DNA of 59,884 nucleotides from Bacteroidales bacterium (GCA_012517825.1 JAAYUG010000089.1:1-59884), one strand, 5' to 3'. Shown: positions 8,860-18,081, numbered from the stretch's first letter. Notes: generated by a model from the sequence alone, not told the origin. Program-made: numbers and translations.

Positions 8860-9504
8860 ATGAAACTCACGAAAACCCATCTGGCTGTTGGAATTATCCT
8901 GCTGGTACTGATTACTGACCAGTTATTGAAAATATATGTCAAAACCCACATGATGATTGGGGACGAAATACATCTGGTCCGTAACAAAATCATCATTCAT
9001 TTTACTGAAAATAACGGAATGGCTTTCGGTATACAGCTGGGAGGGGAGTTTGGAAAACTGGCACTCAGTCTTTTCCGTATAATAGCAGTAGCAGTCATAG
9101 GATTTTATCTTTCAAAGCTGGTTAAACAAAATGCTCCTGCGGGAGTTATTATTGGCGTTGCTCTCATATTGGCCGGTGCAGCAGGCAACATTTTTGATTC
9201 GTTGTTTTATGGAGTGATTTTCGACGACAGTTACGGAAAAATTGCAACTCTTTTCCCTCCGGGAGGCGGTTACTCTTCATTCCTCCATGGCCGCGTGGTC
9301 GATATGTTGTATATGCCAGTTATCCAGACAGTATGGCCCAAATGGATACCCTTTGTAGGAGGAACGGAACTCATTTTCTTTCGCCCTGTTTTTAACCTGG
9401 CTGATACAGCAATTACAACAGGTGTTTTGTACATCCTGATTTTTCAGCGCCGTTTTTTTGCCCAGCCCGTTCCGGCTAAAAGTTCCGAAGAAACTGTTCA
9501 ATAG
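8860..9504 (+). CDS. lspA: Lipoprotein signal peptidase (signal peptidase II)
   Basis: A 214-residue inner-membrane aspartic peptidase that cleaves signal peptides from diacylglyceryl-modified prolipoproteins; this window encodes several lipoprotein substrates. Four hydrophobic segments are visible. The conserved N-N-G-M-A-F-G loop lies near 51-57, and the catalytic aspartates are Asp113 (G-N-I-F-D) and Asp182 (F-N-L-A-D). It is longer than the usual ~160 residues because of an insertion between the catalytic blocks (about 118-172), a feature of Bacteroidota LspA. The start is ATG 8860; a TTG at 8839 would overlap the promoter. Confidence 0.94.
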   Translation: MKLTKTHLAVGIILLVLITDQLLKIYVKTHMMIGDEIHLVRNKIIIHFTENNGMAFGIQLGGEFGKLALSLFRIIAVAVIGFYLSKLVKQNAPAGVIIGVALILAGAAGNIFDSLFYGVIFDDSYGKIATLFPPGGGYSSFLHGRVVDMLYMPVIQTVWPKWIPFVGGTELIFFRPVFNLADTAITTGVLYILIFQRRFFAQPVPAKSSEETVQ

Positions 9505-9820
9505 TTTTGACTTTGGTTACGGGGTTTTGTCAGTTGGTTTGGTAAGTATTCCGGCCAAAAAGTCTGAAATACCATGCCGGATAAGGGATGTTTCTTTTGG
9601 TTTCTGCTTCTTTTCTGTCAATTCATCATGTTTGCAGCGTATTAATTCGGTTTGATTAGTTGCTTGGCTTCCTCTGTTACTTCAGTCTGCATTGTTCTGA
9701 TGATCTTTTCGTAAATGCTGGTCTTCTTATCTGCGAATTATATGTCGGATAACATAATTTTACAACATATTTCCTCAAATTGTACTATCATTGCACATTG
9801 GCAAAGAATTTTTCGTTGAT
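9505..9820. other. Intergenic region with a short coding-like remnant
   Basis: No intact gene is visible. On the minus strand, roughly 9650-9743, a 31-codon open stretch ending in TAA translates to a hydrophilic, helix-like tail (ending E-A-K-Q-L-I-K-P-N) with a stop immediately upstream and no start codon, so it may be a gene remnant or chance. A near-consensus -7 element, TATCATTG (9786-9793, one mismatch to TAnnTTTG), precedes the synthase start by 27 bases. Confidence 0.4.
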
Positions 9821-11329
9821 ATGGAACGGCATATTGAAATAATGGATACCACGCTGAGAGATGGTGAGCAGACCTCCGGTGTGGCTTTTCTCGAATCGGA
9901 AAAATCTGCAATCGCCAGGATGCTGCTGGACGAGGTGAAGGTTGACCGGATCGAAATTGCTTCGGCCAAGGTTTCAGAGGGAGAATTCAGGGCAGCGGCC
10001 CGTATTCTGGAATGGGCAGGGAAAAAGGGCTATTCAGATCGGGTTGAAATACTTGGGTTTGTTGATGGAACGGCATCAATCGACTGGATTGTTTCCGCCG
10101 GAGGGAAAGTTCTTAATCTGCTGACCAAGGGATCATTGAATCATGTTCAGGGACAATTGCGAAAAACACCTGAACAACATCTTGCCGACATAAAGCAGTG
10201 CATTCAGTATGCCTTGAAAAAAGGGCTGACAGTGAATATCTACCTTGAAGACTGGTCAAACGGGATGAAAAATTCCCGCGACTATGTCTTTTTTCTGATG
10301 GATCATCTTAAAAATGAACCTGTCAGACGGTTTATGCTTCCTGATACCCTGGGAATACTCAATCATGAGAATACCTTTGAATTTTGTGAGATAATGGTAA
10401 AGAGGTACCCGGGACTGCATTTTGATTTTCATGCGCACAATGATTATGATCTGGCCACAGGTAATGTTTATGCTGCAGTGAAAGCCGGTGTGAAAGGGGT
10501 TCATACTACCGTGAATGGTCTTGGTGAACGGGCCGGAAATGTACCGCTTACAAGCGTGGTTGCCGTTCTTAAGGACCATCTGGGGGTAAAATGTTCGGTG
10601 AAGGAAAAAACAATCTATCAGCTGTCAAAGATGGTAGAGACCTTTTCCGGTATCCGTATTCCGCACAACAAACCTGTTATCGGGGAAAACGTCTTTACAC
10701 AAACCTGCGGGGTCCATGCCGATGGAGACAACAAAAACAATCTGTACTTCAATGATTTATTACCGGAACGTTTCGGCAGGGTGCGTCAATACGCCCTTGG
10801 GAAAACGGCAGGGAAAGCAAATATTCTGAAAAATCTTGAAGAACTTGGGTTGCAGTTGAGTGCCGAGGAAATGAAGCGTGTTACCCAAAGGGTGATTGAA
10901 CTGGGAGATAAAAAAGAAACCGTGACAAGGGAAGATCTTCCATACATTATAGCAGACGTACTGAACAGTGAGATTATCAAGCAACGGATTAAAATTGTCA
11001 ATTATGCTCTCAGCGTTGCGAAAGGTCTGAAATCAGTTGCCACCGTCAGCCTTGACATTGATGGAAAAATTTACGAGGAAACAGCTTCCGGAGACGGCCA
11101 GTATGATGCCTTTATGAACGCGGTGAAAAGAATTTACGATAAACAGAAGCTCAGCCTGCCCAAACTTGTGGATTATACTGTTTCGATTCCTCCCGGAGGC
11201 AAAACAGATGCACTTGTTGAAACGGTGATAACATGGAATGACGGCAGAAGGGATTTCAAAACCCGCGGTCTGGATCCTGACCAGACGGTTGCTGCCATTA
11301 CCGCCACGATGAAGATGCTGAACATGTAA
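9821..11329 (+). CDS. 2-isopropylmalate / (R)-citramalate synthase family protein
   Basis: A 502-residue acyl-CoA condensing enzyme of the LeuA/CimA group. The N-terminal TIM barrel begins with D-T-T-L-R-D-G-E-Q (substrate Arg and metal Asp). The metal-binding F-H-A-H-N-D motif is near residue 205 and the G-L-G-E-R-A-G-N loop near 234. A C-terminal LeuA-type regulatory domain spans about 385-500. The family condenses acetyl-CoA with 2-oxoisovalerate (leucine pathway) or pyruvate (isoleucine pathway); the L-E-D-W-S-N-G-M segment recurs in proteins annotated either way, so I do not choose. ATG 9821 is taken as start; a TTG at 9791 overlaps a possible promoter. No leuB, C or D neighbour is present. 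Confidence 0.88.
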   Translation: MERHIEIMDTTLRDGEQTSGVAFLESEKSAIARMLLDEVKVDRIEIASAKVSEGEFRAAARILEWAGKKGYSDRVEILGFVDGTASIDWIVSAGGKVLNLLTKGSLNHVQGQLRKTPEQHLADIKQCIQYALKKGLTVNIYLEDWSNGMKNSRDYVFFLMDHLKNEPVRRFMLPDTLGILNHENTFEFCEIMVKRYPGLHFDFHAHNDYDLATGNVYAAVKAGVKGVHTTVNGLGERAGNVPLTSVVAVLKDHLGVKCSVKEKTIYQLSKMVETFSGIRIPHNKPVIGENVFTQTCGVHADGDNKNNLYFNDLLPERFGRVRQYALGKTAGKANILKNLEELGLQLSAEEMKRVTQRVIELGDKKETVTREDLPYIIADVLNSEIIKQRIKIVNYALSVAKGLKSVATVSLDIDGKIYEETASGDGQYDAFMNAVKRIYDKQKLSLPKLVDYTVSIPPGGKTDALVETVITWNDGRRDFKTRGLDPDQTVAAITATMKMLNM

Positions 11330-11429
11330 TCTTTTCCTTCTGGTGCGGTCCCCTTCGGTAAAAAAGCAAACCTGACCAGTTGTTGGGTTTATTGCATAAA
11401 AGTTGTAATATTGGAAGGGGAAAAAATAA

Positions 11430-11525
11430 TATGAAACCCTCATGTTTTGCAAACACAAACGGTAATAAAATGACGAACATATGGGTTCCATCGTACCATT
11501 GAAAATGAATTTTATTATGATGAAA
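11430..11525 (+). repeat. Repeated hairpin leader, copy A (before the LEA-type lipoprotein gene)
   Basis: This 96-base segment matches 42328-42428 (opposite strand) with seven substitutions and one five-base gap. It holds an imperfect inverted repeat, GAAACCCTCATGTT (11432-11445) against AACATATGGGTTCC (11477-11490), then a conserved stretch with a near-palindrome AAAATGAATTTT, and ends at tandem ATG codons and an AAA. Both copies sit in the same orientation and position relative to the downstream start codon. It could be a shared 5' regulatory element or a small mobile repeat that supplies a start site. Confidence 0.8.
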
Positions 11526-12098
11526 AAGATTGCGGTATTTGTACTCATCGTATCTCTGGGTTCATGTTCCACCTTACGCGAACTGGCTTCCCTTAAACAG
11601 TGTGAGTTCAGAATGCAGGGAGTAAGAAATGTGGTAGCTGCAGGAGTGAACATCAGTGGACAAACATCCATTTCAGGGCTTAACTTACTGGATGCCGGGA
11701 AAATTCTTGCCGCCCTGAAGCAGGGTTCTCTTCCCGTGAATATGATTCTTGACGTGGAAATTCGCAACCCCAATCAGCAGATGGCTGCTCTGAACAGGAC
11801 CGACTATATTGCTTACCTTGATGGCAATGAAATCTTTAACGGCTCTACTTCGCAGAGGGTTGAAATTCCCGGTAATAACCAGACAGCTACCTTGCCTTTG
11901 AATGTTCAGTTCGACCTGATTAAGCTTATGCAGGGGAAAACGCAGAATGCCATCCTCAATCTGTTGTTCAATCTTGCCGGTGCCGGCAGTGTGCCTTCCA
12001 CCCTTACTCTGAAGGTGAAGCCGTCCATTTCATTGGCCGGAATGATGATACCTTATCCGGGCTTTATTGATGTAACTACACAATTTGGAGGAAAATAA
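11517..12098 (+). CDS. LEA-type-2-like lipoprotein
   Basis: About 193 residues. A lipoprotein signal (positively charged start, hydrophobic core, lipobox L-G-S-C with Cys17) predicts membrane anchoring after processing by LspA. The rest resembles the LEA14/WHy-type beta-sandwich seen in many Bacteroidota lipoproteins: alternating strands, an N-P-N-x-Q turn and a closing V-T-x-Q-F strand. Function is unknown. The tandem ATGs at 11517 and 11520 are equally possible. A longer in-frame reading from 11481 would translate part of the duplicated leader and spoil the signal peptide, so it is rejected. The next gene begins about eight bases after the stop. Confidence 0.72.
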   Translation: MMKKIAVFVLIVSLGSCSTLRELASLKQCEFRMQGVRNVVAAGVNISGQTSISGLNLLDAGKILAALKQGSLPVNMILDVEIRNPNQQMAALNRTDYIAYLDGNEIFNGSTSQRVEIPGNNQTATLPLNVQFDLIKLMQGKTQNAILNLLFNLAGAGSVPSTLTLKVKPSISLAGMMIPYPGFIDVTTQFGGK

Positions 12099-12105
12099 CC
12101 ATCGT

Positions 12106-14796
12106 GTGAAGTGGCTTACAGAACGGGGGGCTATCCTGGCTGCCTCAATGGTTGCCATAATTATAATCATTGGCGGGGTTATTCTTTTTCAGACGGGACA
12201 GCCTGAGAAAGGCAATACTCTTTGGGATGGAATTCCTGAAAATGCCGCCATTCTTCTCAGTGTTCGTGATGTTTCATTGTTCGGCAAAGAAATCACAACC
12301 CTTGAATTAGAAGGAAATTTGCCCGAATTCTCATTTGTTCAGAAAGGACTTCTGCCCTTGCTCCGGTATTCCGATTCGTTGCTTTCGCCTGTGTTTCCTG
12401 GTGAGCAGGTGCTGATTTCCTTTCACAGGGAAGGAAAAGGAAATACAGGAATACTGTTTCATTTATTACCCAAAAGGGAGCATTGGCAAAAGAAATTCCG
12501 TTCCTTTCTCAGCAGGCGATTTCAGGATAACAATATAAGTACCCGTCGGTTGGGCTTCGTTAAAATTTATGACATTACTGTACCAGGGGAAAATATCAGC
12601 TTCACTGCCATACCAGTACGGGGCCATCTTTTTATCAGCAACTCACCTGTGCTGGCTGAAAATGCATTGTTCTGCCTGCAGAAAAAGAAGTCACTGTCAG
12701 AAAATAAGACCCTGAAGAAGGCTATCAATGCCGCAGGAAAGAGCGTAAACGTTTCGCTGTTTGTTCATCATCTCTTTCTGGGTGAGTTTTTTCAGCTTCT
12801 GTGCCCTTCCCTTGACCCGGAAAAGCTTGTTCTGATCCAGCATCTGGCTGAATGGTCGGTAATGGATGTTTTTGTCCGCAATCAAACAATGTTTTTCTCT
12901 GGTATACTATTCAGCACTGATTCCCTTGGAGCAACAGGAAATTATTTTGTAAAGCAGAAACCAAGAGAACCATTTCTATTACGGTATTTCCCTTCCGGAA
13001 CGAAATCCTTTATGACATTCAGTTTCGATACCATTTCCGATTTTTTTCACAAGGATTTTCTGCATTCTGACAATCAGAAAGGAAGGGAAGCCCATAAAAA
13101 CACTCTTAAGGTACTTGCCAAAACTTACGGGAAAGACCTTGAACAGCTTTTTGGTGAAATAGCAGGTCATCATGCGGCAATGTGTATAGTGGGTGATTCG
13201 GCTACAGGTCTGACAGAAAATGTTTTTCATTTTCTCGAAGTGAGAGATCAGTCGGCTGCGGAAAGAAGCCTTGCCCTTCTTAAACGTTCCGGCAAGGAAA
13301 GTGCCATTTTGCCTGAAAAAACCATTCGTACCGAAGATGGTTCGTCGTTCAGAATATATCGCTCCGAAATACCATTTCTTACAAGGTATATTTTCGGTCT
13401 TCCGGTAGGTAAATCAGAAAACAGCTATTTTACTGTCATCAACAATGCCATTGTATGGGGAAATTCACCTTCGGCTCTGGCTTCCCTGGCAAACGATTAT
13501 GTTCAGCAGAGAACCCTCTTCTATCAGGCGCGTTTCAACGGATTTTGTGAACAGTTCGATACAGCAGGTGTATTGTTTGCCTGGCTTCGCTATCCAACGT
13601 CCTCCGCTGTGGTGCAGACGGACAGACGTAGCGGAAATATAGGAATTCAGCTGACGAGTACCGGAGGTAACCTGTATGCCAATGCGATTGTTCAGATAAA
13701 GCCGGTTTCCGTGTATAAACCGATGGATACAATCTGGAAATTGTCAATCGACAATGCGTTGATTGTTAAAGTATTTCAGGTGATCAACCATATCACAAAA
13801 CTGGAGGAGTTGCTGGTTCTTTGCCAGGATAACACACTTGCCCTGCTAAGTTCTTCAGGGAAAATTTTATGGAAAGTGCGGTTATCTGATACTCCCGTGG
13901 GGCAGATCAGGCAAATTGATTTTTACCGGAACGGCAAGCTGCAATATCTCATTTTTTCACGTACTGCAATGTACCTGATCGACAGAAACGGGAAACAGGT
14001 GGAAAAATTCCCTGTGCAATTACCATCTGCCGCGAGGAATGACCCTGTTGTTTTTGATTATGAACAGAAAAGAGATTACCGGATAGTATATAACGGAACC
14101 GACGGGAAAATCTATTGTCTTGATAAGTACGGAAAGCAGGTGAAAGGCTGGATTTCTCCGGCTCAACCGTTGCATGCCATTGGTCCTATACAGTATTTCA
14201 CATCCGGAACGCTTGACTATCTGGCTGTTCCGACAGAGAAAGGCTGGATTTTTCTCAACAGAAGGGGCGGTGTGCGGATGCAACCTCAATGTTCTTTCGT
14301 TCCCTCTGCCAATCCGTTGTTCCTATGGAAACGTGCCACCGGAGACCAGTTTATCGGAACGGATACCACGGGTATTGTTTACTTCATCAAGCCCAATGGT
14401 CAGTGCAATAAGGATACCATTTCCAGCGGGAACAAAAATCATGGTTTTCTTTTTTCAGATATTAACCGGGATGGTATGAATGAGATGGTGTTTGTACTGG
14501 GGGATTCCGTTTTTATTCAATCGGTTGGTTCTGGGAAACGATTGTTTTTCAAAGGTGATGGTTCTGTTATTTCCAATGTATTGCCTTATAAAAATCCGGC
14601 CGGGGAAGTATTTCTTGGCGTATGGTCGGATGAAAAAGATCTGCTTTGGATTGTTAATTCTGAAGGAACAGTATTGAAAGGATTTCCTCTTGCATGCTCC
14701 GCATTGCCGGTATTTCTGCCTCCGGTTGATGTTGGTCAAAAATTCCGCCTGATTGCTGTGCAGAATAACTTTTTGTGTAATTTTATCGTACAATAA
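12106..14796 (+). CDS. Large membrane-anchored protein of unknown function (DUF3352-like N-part, beta-propeller-like C-part)
   Basis: About 896 residues with one N-terminal membrane helix (about residues 8-28), so the bulk is probably periplasmic. Residues ~40-500 resemble the loosely defined DUF3352 group (P-E-N-A-A-I-L-L-S-V start, long alpha/beta stretches). Residues ~530-890 contain repeated short units of the type D-G-K-I-Y-C-L-D or x-L-I-D-R-N-G-K, as in PQQ or VCBS-type propellers. No catalytic motif is recognised. Start is uncertain: GTG 12106 just after the preceding stop, or TTG 12085 overlapping it; no ATG is suitably placed. It is the second of four consecutive envelope genes and probably translationally coupled to the lipoprotein. 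Confidence 0.72.
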   Translation: MKWLTERGAILAASMVAIIIIIGGVILFQTGQPEKGNTLWDGIPENAAILLSVRDVSLFGKEITTLELEGNLPEFSFVQKGLLPLLRYSDSLLSPVFPGEQVLISFHREGKGNTGILFHLLPKREHWQKKFRSFLSRRFQDNNISTRRLGFVKIYDITVPGENISFTAIPVRGHLFISNSPVLAENALFCLQKKKSLSENKTLKKAINAAGKSVNVSLFVHHLFLGEFFQLLCPSLDPEKLVLIQHLAEWSVMDVFVRNQTMFFSGILFSTDSLGATGNYFVKQKPREPFLLRYFPSGTKSFMTFSFDTISDFFHKDFLHSDNQKGREAHKNTLKVLAKTYGKDLEQLFGEIAGHHAAMCIVGDSATGLTENVFHFLEVRDQSAAERSLALLKRSGKESAILPEKTIRTEDGSSFRIYRSEIPFLTRYIFGLPVGKSENSYFTVINNAIVWGNSPSALASLANDYVQQRTLFYQARFNGFCEQFDTAGVLFAWLRYPTSSAVVQTDRRSGNIGIQLTSTGGNLYANAIVQIKPVSVYKPMDTIWKLSIDNALIVKVFQVINHITKLEELLVLCQDNTLALLSSSGKILWKVRLSDTPVGQIRQIDFYRNGKLQYLIFSRTAMYLIDRNGKQVEKFPVQLPSAARNDPVVFDYEQKRDYRIVYNGTDGKIYCLDKYGKQVKGWISPAQPLHAIGPIQYFTSGTLDYLAVPTEKGWIFLNRRGGVRMQPQCSFVPSANPLFLWKRATGDQFIGTDTTGIVYFIKPNGQCNKDTISSGNKNHGFLFSDINRDGMNEMVFVLGDSVFIQSVGSGKRLFFKGDGSVISNVLPYKNPAGEVFLGVWSDEKDLLWIVNSEGTVLKGFPLACSALPVFLPPVDVGQKFRLIAVQNNFLCNFIVQ

Positions 14797-14852
14797 ATTC
14801 AGCCGCAATACTTCCTTGTGAGAAAATTGATTCAAATTAACCCTGGTCTGCC

Positions 14853-16520
14853 ATGAAAAAAATCGTTCAGTTCCTGTTACGAGTCCTTCCGGCAGGTTTT
14901 CTGCTGGTTGGCGCGGGAGGGTGCATTAAGGATACAATTGACCTCGAACATTTTTCAGACCGGTTTGAACTGACACCCGGAATTGCTCTTCCCCTTGGAT
15001 ATGGCTCCCTTGGAATGGATGACCTGATTGCCCGTTTTGATTCGACAGGATTTGTCAAAAAAGATGCATCAGGCTTGCTGGAGCTCAGCTACAATTCTCA
15101 GCTTCTTTCTCTCAAGGCATCTGATGTTGTCAGTATTCCTGACCAGCATTTTGATCAGTTTTTTGTTCGTTCCGAAATAGCACTGCCTACAATAACTGAC
15201 AGTGTTGTGCTGAACAAATCAAAGGATTACGCATTCAGTCTTCAGCCCGATGAGCGGATTGACAGTATTATCCTGAAAGCGGGAAATTTTCATTTCAGTA
15301 TTCAGTCCACTTTTCGGCATACCGGAAGGCTGGTTGTCTCCTCGTCTTATATTTTGAAAAACGGGAAAGCCTGGAAAGAAGAATTTTACATTGGCAATAC
15401 CTCAGGGACCTACCAGGGAGAATTTGACCGCAGTCTGAGCGGTCTTGCGCTTCATCTGCTTCACCGGAACGACAGTACATTGCTTCCTTTGAATTTTTCG
15501 CTGACCCTTTACTCGGATGATGGGCAACCCTTGCAGTCCAGTGACCAGGTGACCATTGATCTGGGTTTGCTGAACATTGGTTTCAGGCTGATTTATGGCA
15601 ATATTGGCTATAAAGAATTCCTGGCGCAACAAAGCAGTATATTGGTCAATTTGTTTGAGAAATCAGAAATAGGAGGTACAATCGAGTTTGAAGACCCCAG
15701 ATTTACAGTTCAGATTGATAATGCTTATGGTATGCCTATTCTGATGGAGTTTACGAATGTTTATTCTTCTTCGGAGCGGCAGAATATTACTGTACCGATT
15801 TCGTTCCCTCCGGAAGAAAATCCCGTTCAGATTAATTATCCGGCTTTAAATGAAATTGGGCTTTCAAAGCAAACCTTGTTTACGTTTGAAAATTCAAACC
15901 CTCCGTTCAGAGATGTAATGCAGACGGAACCCAATAAAATCCATTTTACTACCAGGGCTTATACGGATATTTCAAAAGCAGGCAGCATGAATTTTGTTCT
16001 TGATACCAGCCGGTTTACAGCCTCAGTAAATGTGGTACTGCCGGTCTGGTTGCGGGCGGGTGAATTTGTGCTGAGGGATACCATTGATTTTGATTTTCAG
16101 AACATGCTGGGCGAAAAGGAAAGAAGCCTGATTGATACACTCGTTTTATATCTGGAGGTCAATAACGGATTGCCGCTGAACGTAGGTGTTCAGCTTGCCT
16201 TTGTTGATGCTTCGTACCAGGTGCTTGACAGCTTATTTGATTCTAACAGCCTGCCTCAGGTACCTTCAGGTAAGCTTTCGGCCGATTATACAGTTGATCA
16301 GCAAACCGGAAAAACATTAAAGAAAACCTATGCCGGAATTGGAAAGGATAAAATTAAACGGATCGAAAATGCCCGGTATGCTATTGTAAGTGCCGAATTG
16401 AATACTACCGATTTTCAGACAAATCCTTCGCTCAAGGTGAAATTTTATGATTATTATAAGCTGGATTTTAAACTTGCCGCAAAGGCCCTGCTGAGAATCA
16501 ATAATGACAACATTCCCTAA
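14853..16520 (+). CDS. Lipoprotein of unknown function
   Basis: A 555-residue protein with a clear lipoprotein signal (M-K-K start, hydrophobic core, lipobox G-A-G-G-C with Cys24). The mature part is rich in beta strands and in D-S/D-T-rich loops typical of Bacteroidota surface or outer-membrane-associated proteins; I recognise no domain. It follows the 900-residue protein by 56 bases and precedes the DUF5723 barrel by 11, so the three are almost certainly one transcript. Its function may be inferred only as part of an envelope complex with those neighbours. Confidence 0.7.
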   Translation: MKKIVQFLLRVLPAGFLLVGAGGCIKDTIDLEHFSDRFELTPGIALPLGYGSLGMDDLIARFDSTGFVKKDASGLLELSYNSQLLSLKASDVVSIPDQHFDQFFVRSEIALPTITDSVVLNKSKDYAFSLQPDERIDSIILKAGNFHFSIQSTFRHTGRLVVSSSYILKNGKAWKEEFYIGNTSGTYQGEFDRSLSGLALHLLHRNDSTLLPLNFSLTLYSDDGQPLQSSDQVTIDLGLLNIGFRLIYGNIGYKEFLAQQSSILVNLFEKSEIGGTIEFEDPRFTVQIDNAYGMPILMEFTNVYSSSERQNITVPISFPPEENPVQINYPALNEIGLSKQTLFTFENSNPPFRDVMQTEPNKIHFTTRAYTDISKAGSMNFVLDTSRFTASVNVVLPVWLRAGEFVLRDTIDFDFQNMLGEKERSLIDTLVLYLEVNNGLPLNVGVQLAFVDASYQVLDSLFDSNSLPQVPSGKLSADYTVDQQTGKTLKKTYAGIGKDKIKRIENARYAIVSAELNTTDFQTNPSLKVKFYDYYKLDFKLAAKALLRINNDNIP

Positions 16521-16531
16521 CCGGTAATAAA

Positions 16532-18016
16532 ATGGTTTCCATGGACAATATGCGCCGATTACTCATTATGGCTGTTGCGCTGCTGAGTGTTTCCCATGCG
16601 GGTGCACAATACAGCAATACCATGTATTTCATGAAGGGTTTGCCCCAGGTTCATATTCTGAATCCTGCCTATCAGCCGGGATGCCGTTTTTATATCGGGT
16701 TCCCAGGGCTTTCACCTCTGCAGGTTTCACTTGACAACAATGCCCTTGCACCGCACGATGTTCTTTTTTATAATCCCACGCTGGATTCTACCATTCTTTT
16801 TCTGCATCCTGAGGCAGACAAAGAAAAATTTCTGTCGAATTTTCTGGAGAAGAAGAATTACCTGAATACCGACGTAAGCGCCGGAATTTTTTCCTTTGGG
16901 TTCAGGACAGGGAAAATGTATTTCACTTTTGACCTGAGTGAAAAGGCGTTTGTGCGGTTCAATTATCCAAAAGATCTGCCTTCCCTGCCGGTCTATTTCT
17001 CACTTGACAGGGAAGGAAACCCGCGGGATTTTGACCTGAGCTCCCTGGCTGTTAATGCTTCAGTTTACAGTGAAATTGCCCTTGGCGTTTCCCGTTCCTT
17101 TCTGGAAGGGAAGCTTAACGCCGGTATCAAAGGAAAAATATTGCTGGGCCAGGGAAATCTGTATACCCGGAACTCATCAATTACAGTGAAAACCAGTTTC
17201 GAGGATAACTGGCTGATTAACTCCGATTTCGGAGCATACGGAAGCATTCCTTTTTCAGATATTCCCTCTGACAGTGCGGGAAAATTTGATTTTGGCAACA
17301 TGTCGTTTACCAACCCTAAGGCCAGTGACTTTACCGATGTTTTTCTTCGTAAGCCGAATCCTGGCTTTGCCTTTGACCTGGGCCTGGAATATTCTCCCGT
17401 TAAACTGATAACCTTATCAGTTAGTCTGCTGGATGTAGGTTTTATCCGGTGGAAAAATTATACCTACAACATGACGCAGAATACTTCTTATGCATTCAAG
17501 GGTGTTGACATGAGCGGGTTTGTATCAGGAGAAGACACATCGGATTTCGGCCAGGCATTGCTGGATACTCTTAAGAATTCATTCGCTTTCAGTTATTTAA
17601 GAAATCCTTATACTACCCGGTTGCCGATGCACCTTATGGGCGGGGCTACGCTGAATCTAACGAAGGGGATTTCTTTGGGAATAATGGACCATTTGGAAAT
17701 TTTTCAGAAGCAGGTCATCAATGAGATAACCGTGTCGGCGAACCTGAGGGCGGGAAGATTTTTCGGTACAACAGTCAATTATTCGTTACTGAATAACGAA
17801 TACCATGATCTGGGTTTTGGTTTGATGTTCAAGCCCGGCCCGTTCCAGTGGTATATGCTTTTTGACCATATTCCGCTAACATTTGATAAGGAGAAAAACT
17901 GGGGGATTCCTGTTCCGATGTATGCTAAAGCATTCAGCTTCAGAATCGGATTGAATCTTGTCTTTGGTTGCAACCCCAAAAAAGCCTTGACCAGGGATAT
18001 CCCTCTTGTTGAATAA
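16532..18016 (+). CDS. DUF5723-like outer-membrane beta-barrel protein
   Basis: Up to 494 residues. A Sec signal peptide begins at an internal Met (ATG 16550: M-R-R-L-L, core, A-G-A-Q cleavage region); in-frame ATGs at 16532 and 16541 are also possible starts. The mature protein opens with the motif L-P-Q-V-H-I-L-N-P-A-Y-Q-P, where N-P-A-Y is characteristic of PorP/DUF5723-type barrels. It continues with many amphipathic strands ending in a barrel-closing segment around residue 475. It is the last gene of the four-gene envelope cluster. Members are outer-membrane proteins of unknown function. Confidence 0.75.
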   Translation: MVSMDNMRRLLIMAVALLSVSHAGAQYSNTMYFMKGLPQVHILNPAYQPGCRFYIGFPGLSPLQVSLDNNALAPHDVLFYNPTLDSTILFLHPEADKEKFLSNFLEKKNYLNTDVSAGIFSFGFRTGKMYFTFDLSEKAFVRFNYPKDLPSLPVYFSLDREGNPRDFDLSSLAVNASVYSEIALGVSRSFLEGKLNAGIKGKILLGQGNLYTRNSSITVKTSFEDNWLINSDFGAYGSIPFSDIPSDSAGKFDFGNMSFTNPKASDFTDVFLRKPNPGFAFDLGLEYSPVKLITLSVSLLDVGFIRWKNYTYNMTQNTSYAFKGVDMSGFVSGEDTSDFGQALLDTLKNSFAFSYLRNPYTTRLPMHLMGGATLNLTKGISLGIMDHLEIFQKQVINEITVSANLRAGRFFGTTVNYSLLNNEYHDLGFGLMFKPGPFQWYMLFDHIPLTFDKEKNWGIPVPMYAKAFSFRIGLNLVFGCNPKKALTRDIPLVE

Positions 18017-18054
18017 GGCGAGGCATTCACAACCGAGGTTAGTGAAATTTGTAC

Positions 18055-18062
18055 TACCTTTG
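18055..18062 (+). promoter_or_regulatory. Bacteroidota -7 promoter element for the DUF4834 gene
   Basis: TACCTTTG followed by C, 19 bases upstream of ATG 18082. It overlaps the alternative upstream start (18049) and thereby favours 18082. Confidence 0.55.
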
Positions 18063-18081
18063 CCTCACAAATTCGTATCGG

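Noticed and set aside
11481-11520. An N-terminal extension (in-frame ATG 11481) shared in sequence with the panC extension up to 42372
   Set aside because: Both extensions are translations of the duplicated leader, would disrupt the lipoprotein signal, and differ from known PanC starts. The shared reading frame follows from the nucleotide repeat itself.
12985-13240. Possible second gene inside the 900-residue envelope protein on the minus strand
   Set aside because: Only an antisense frame without motifs; the plus-strand frame is continuous over 2.7 kb.
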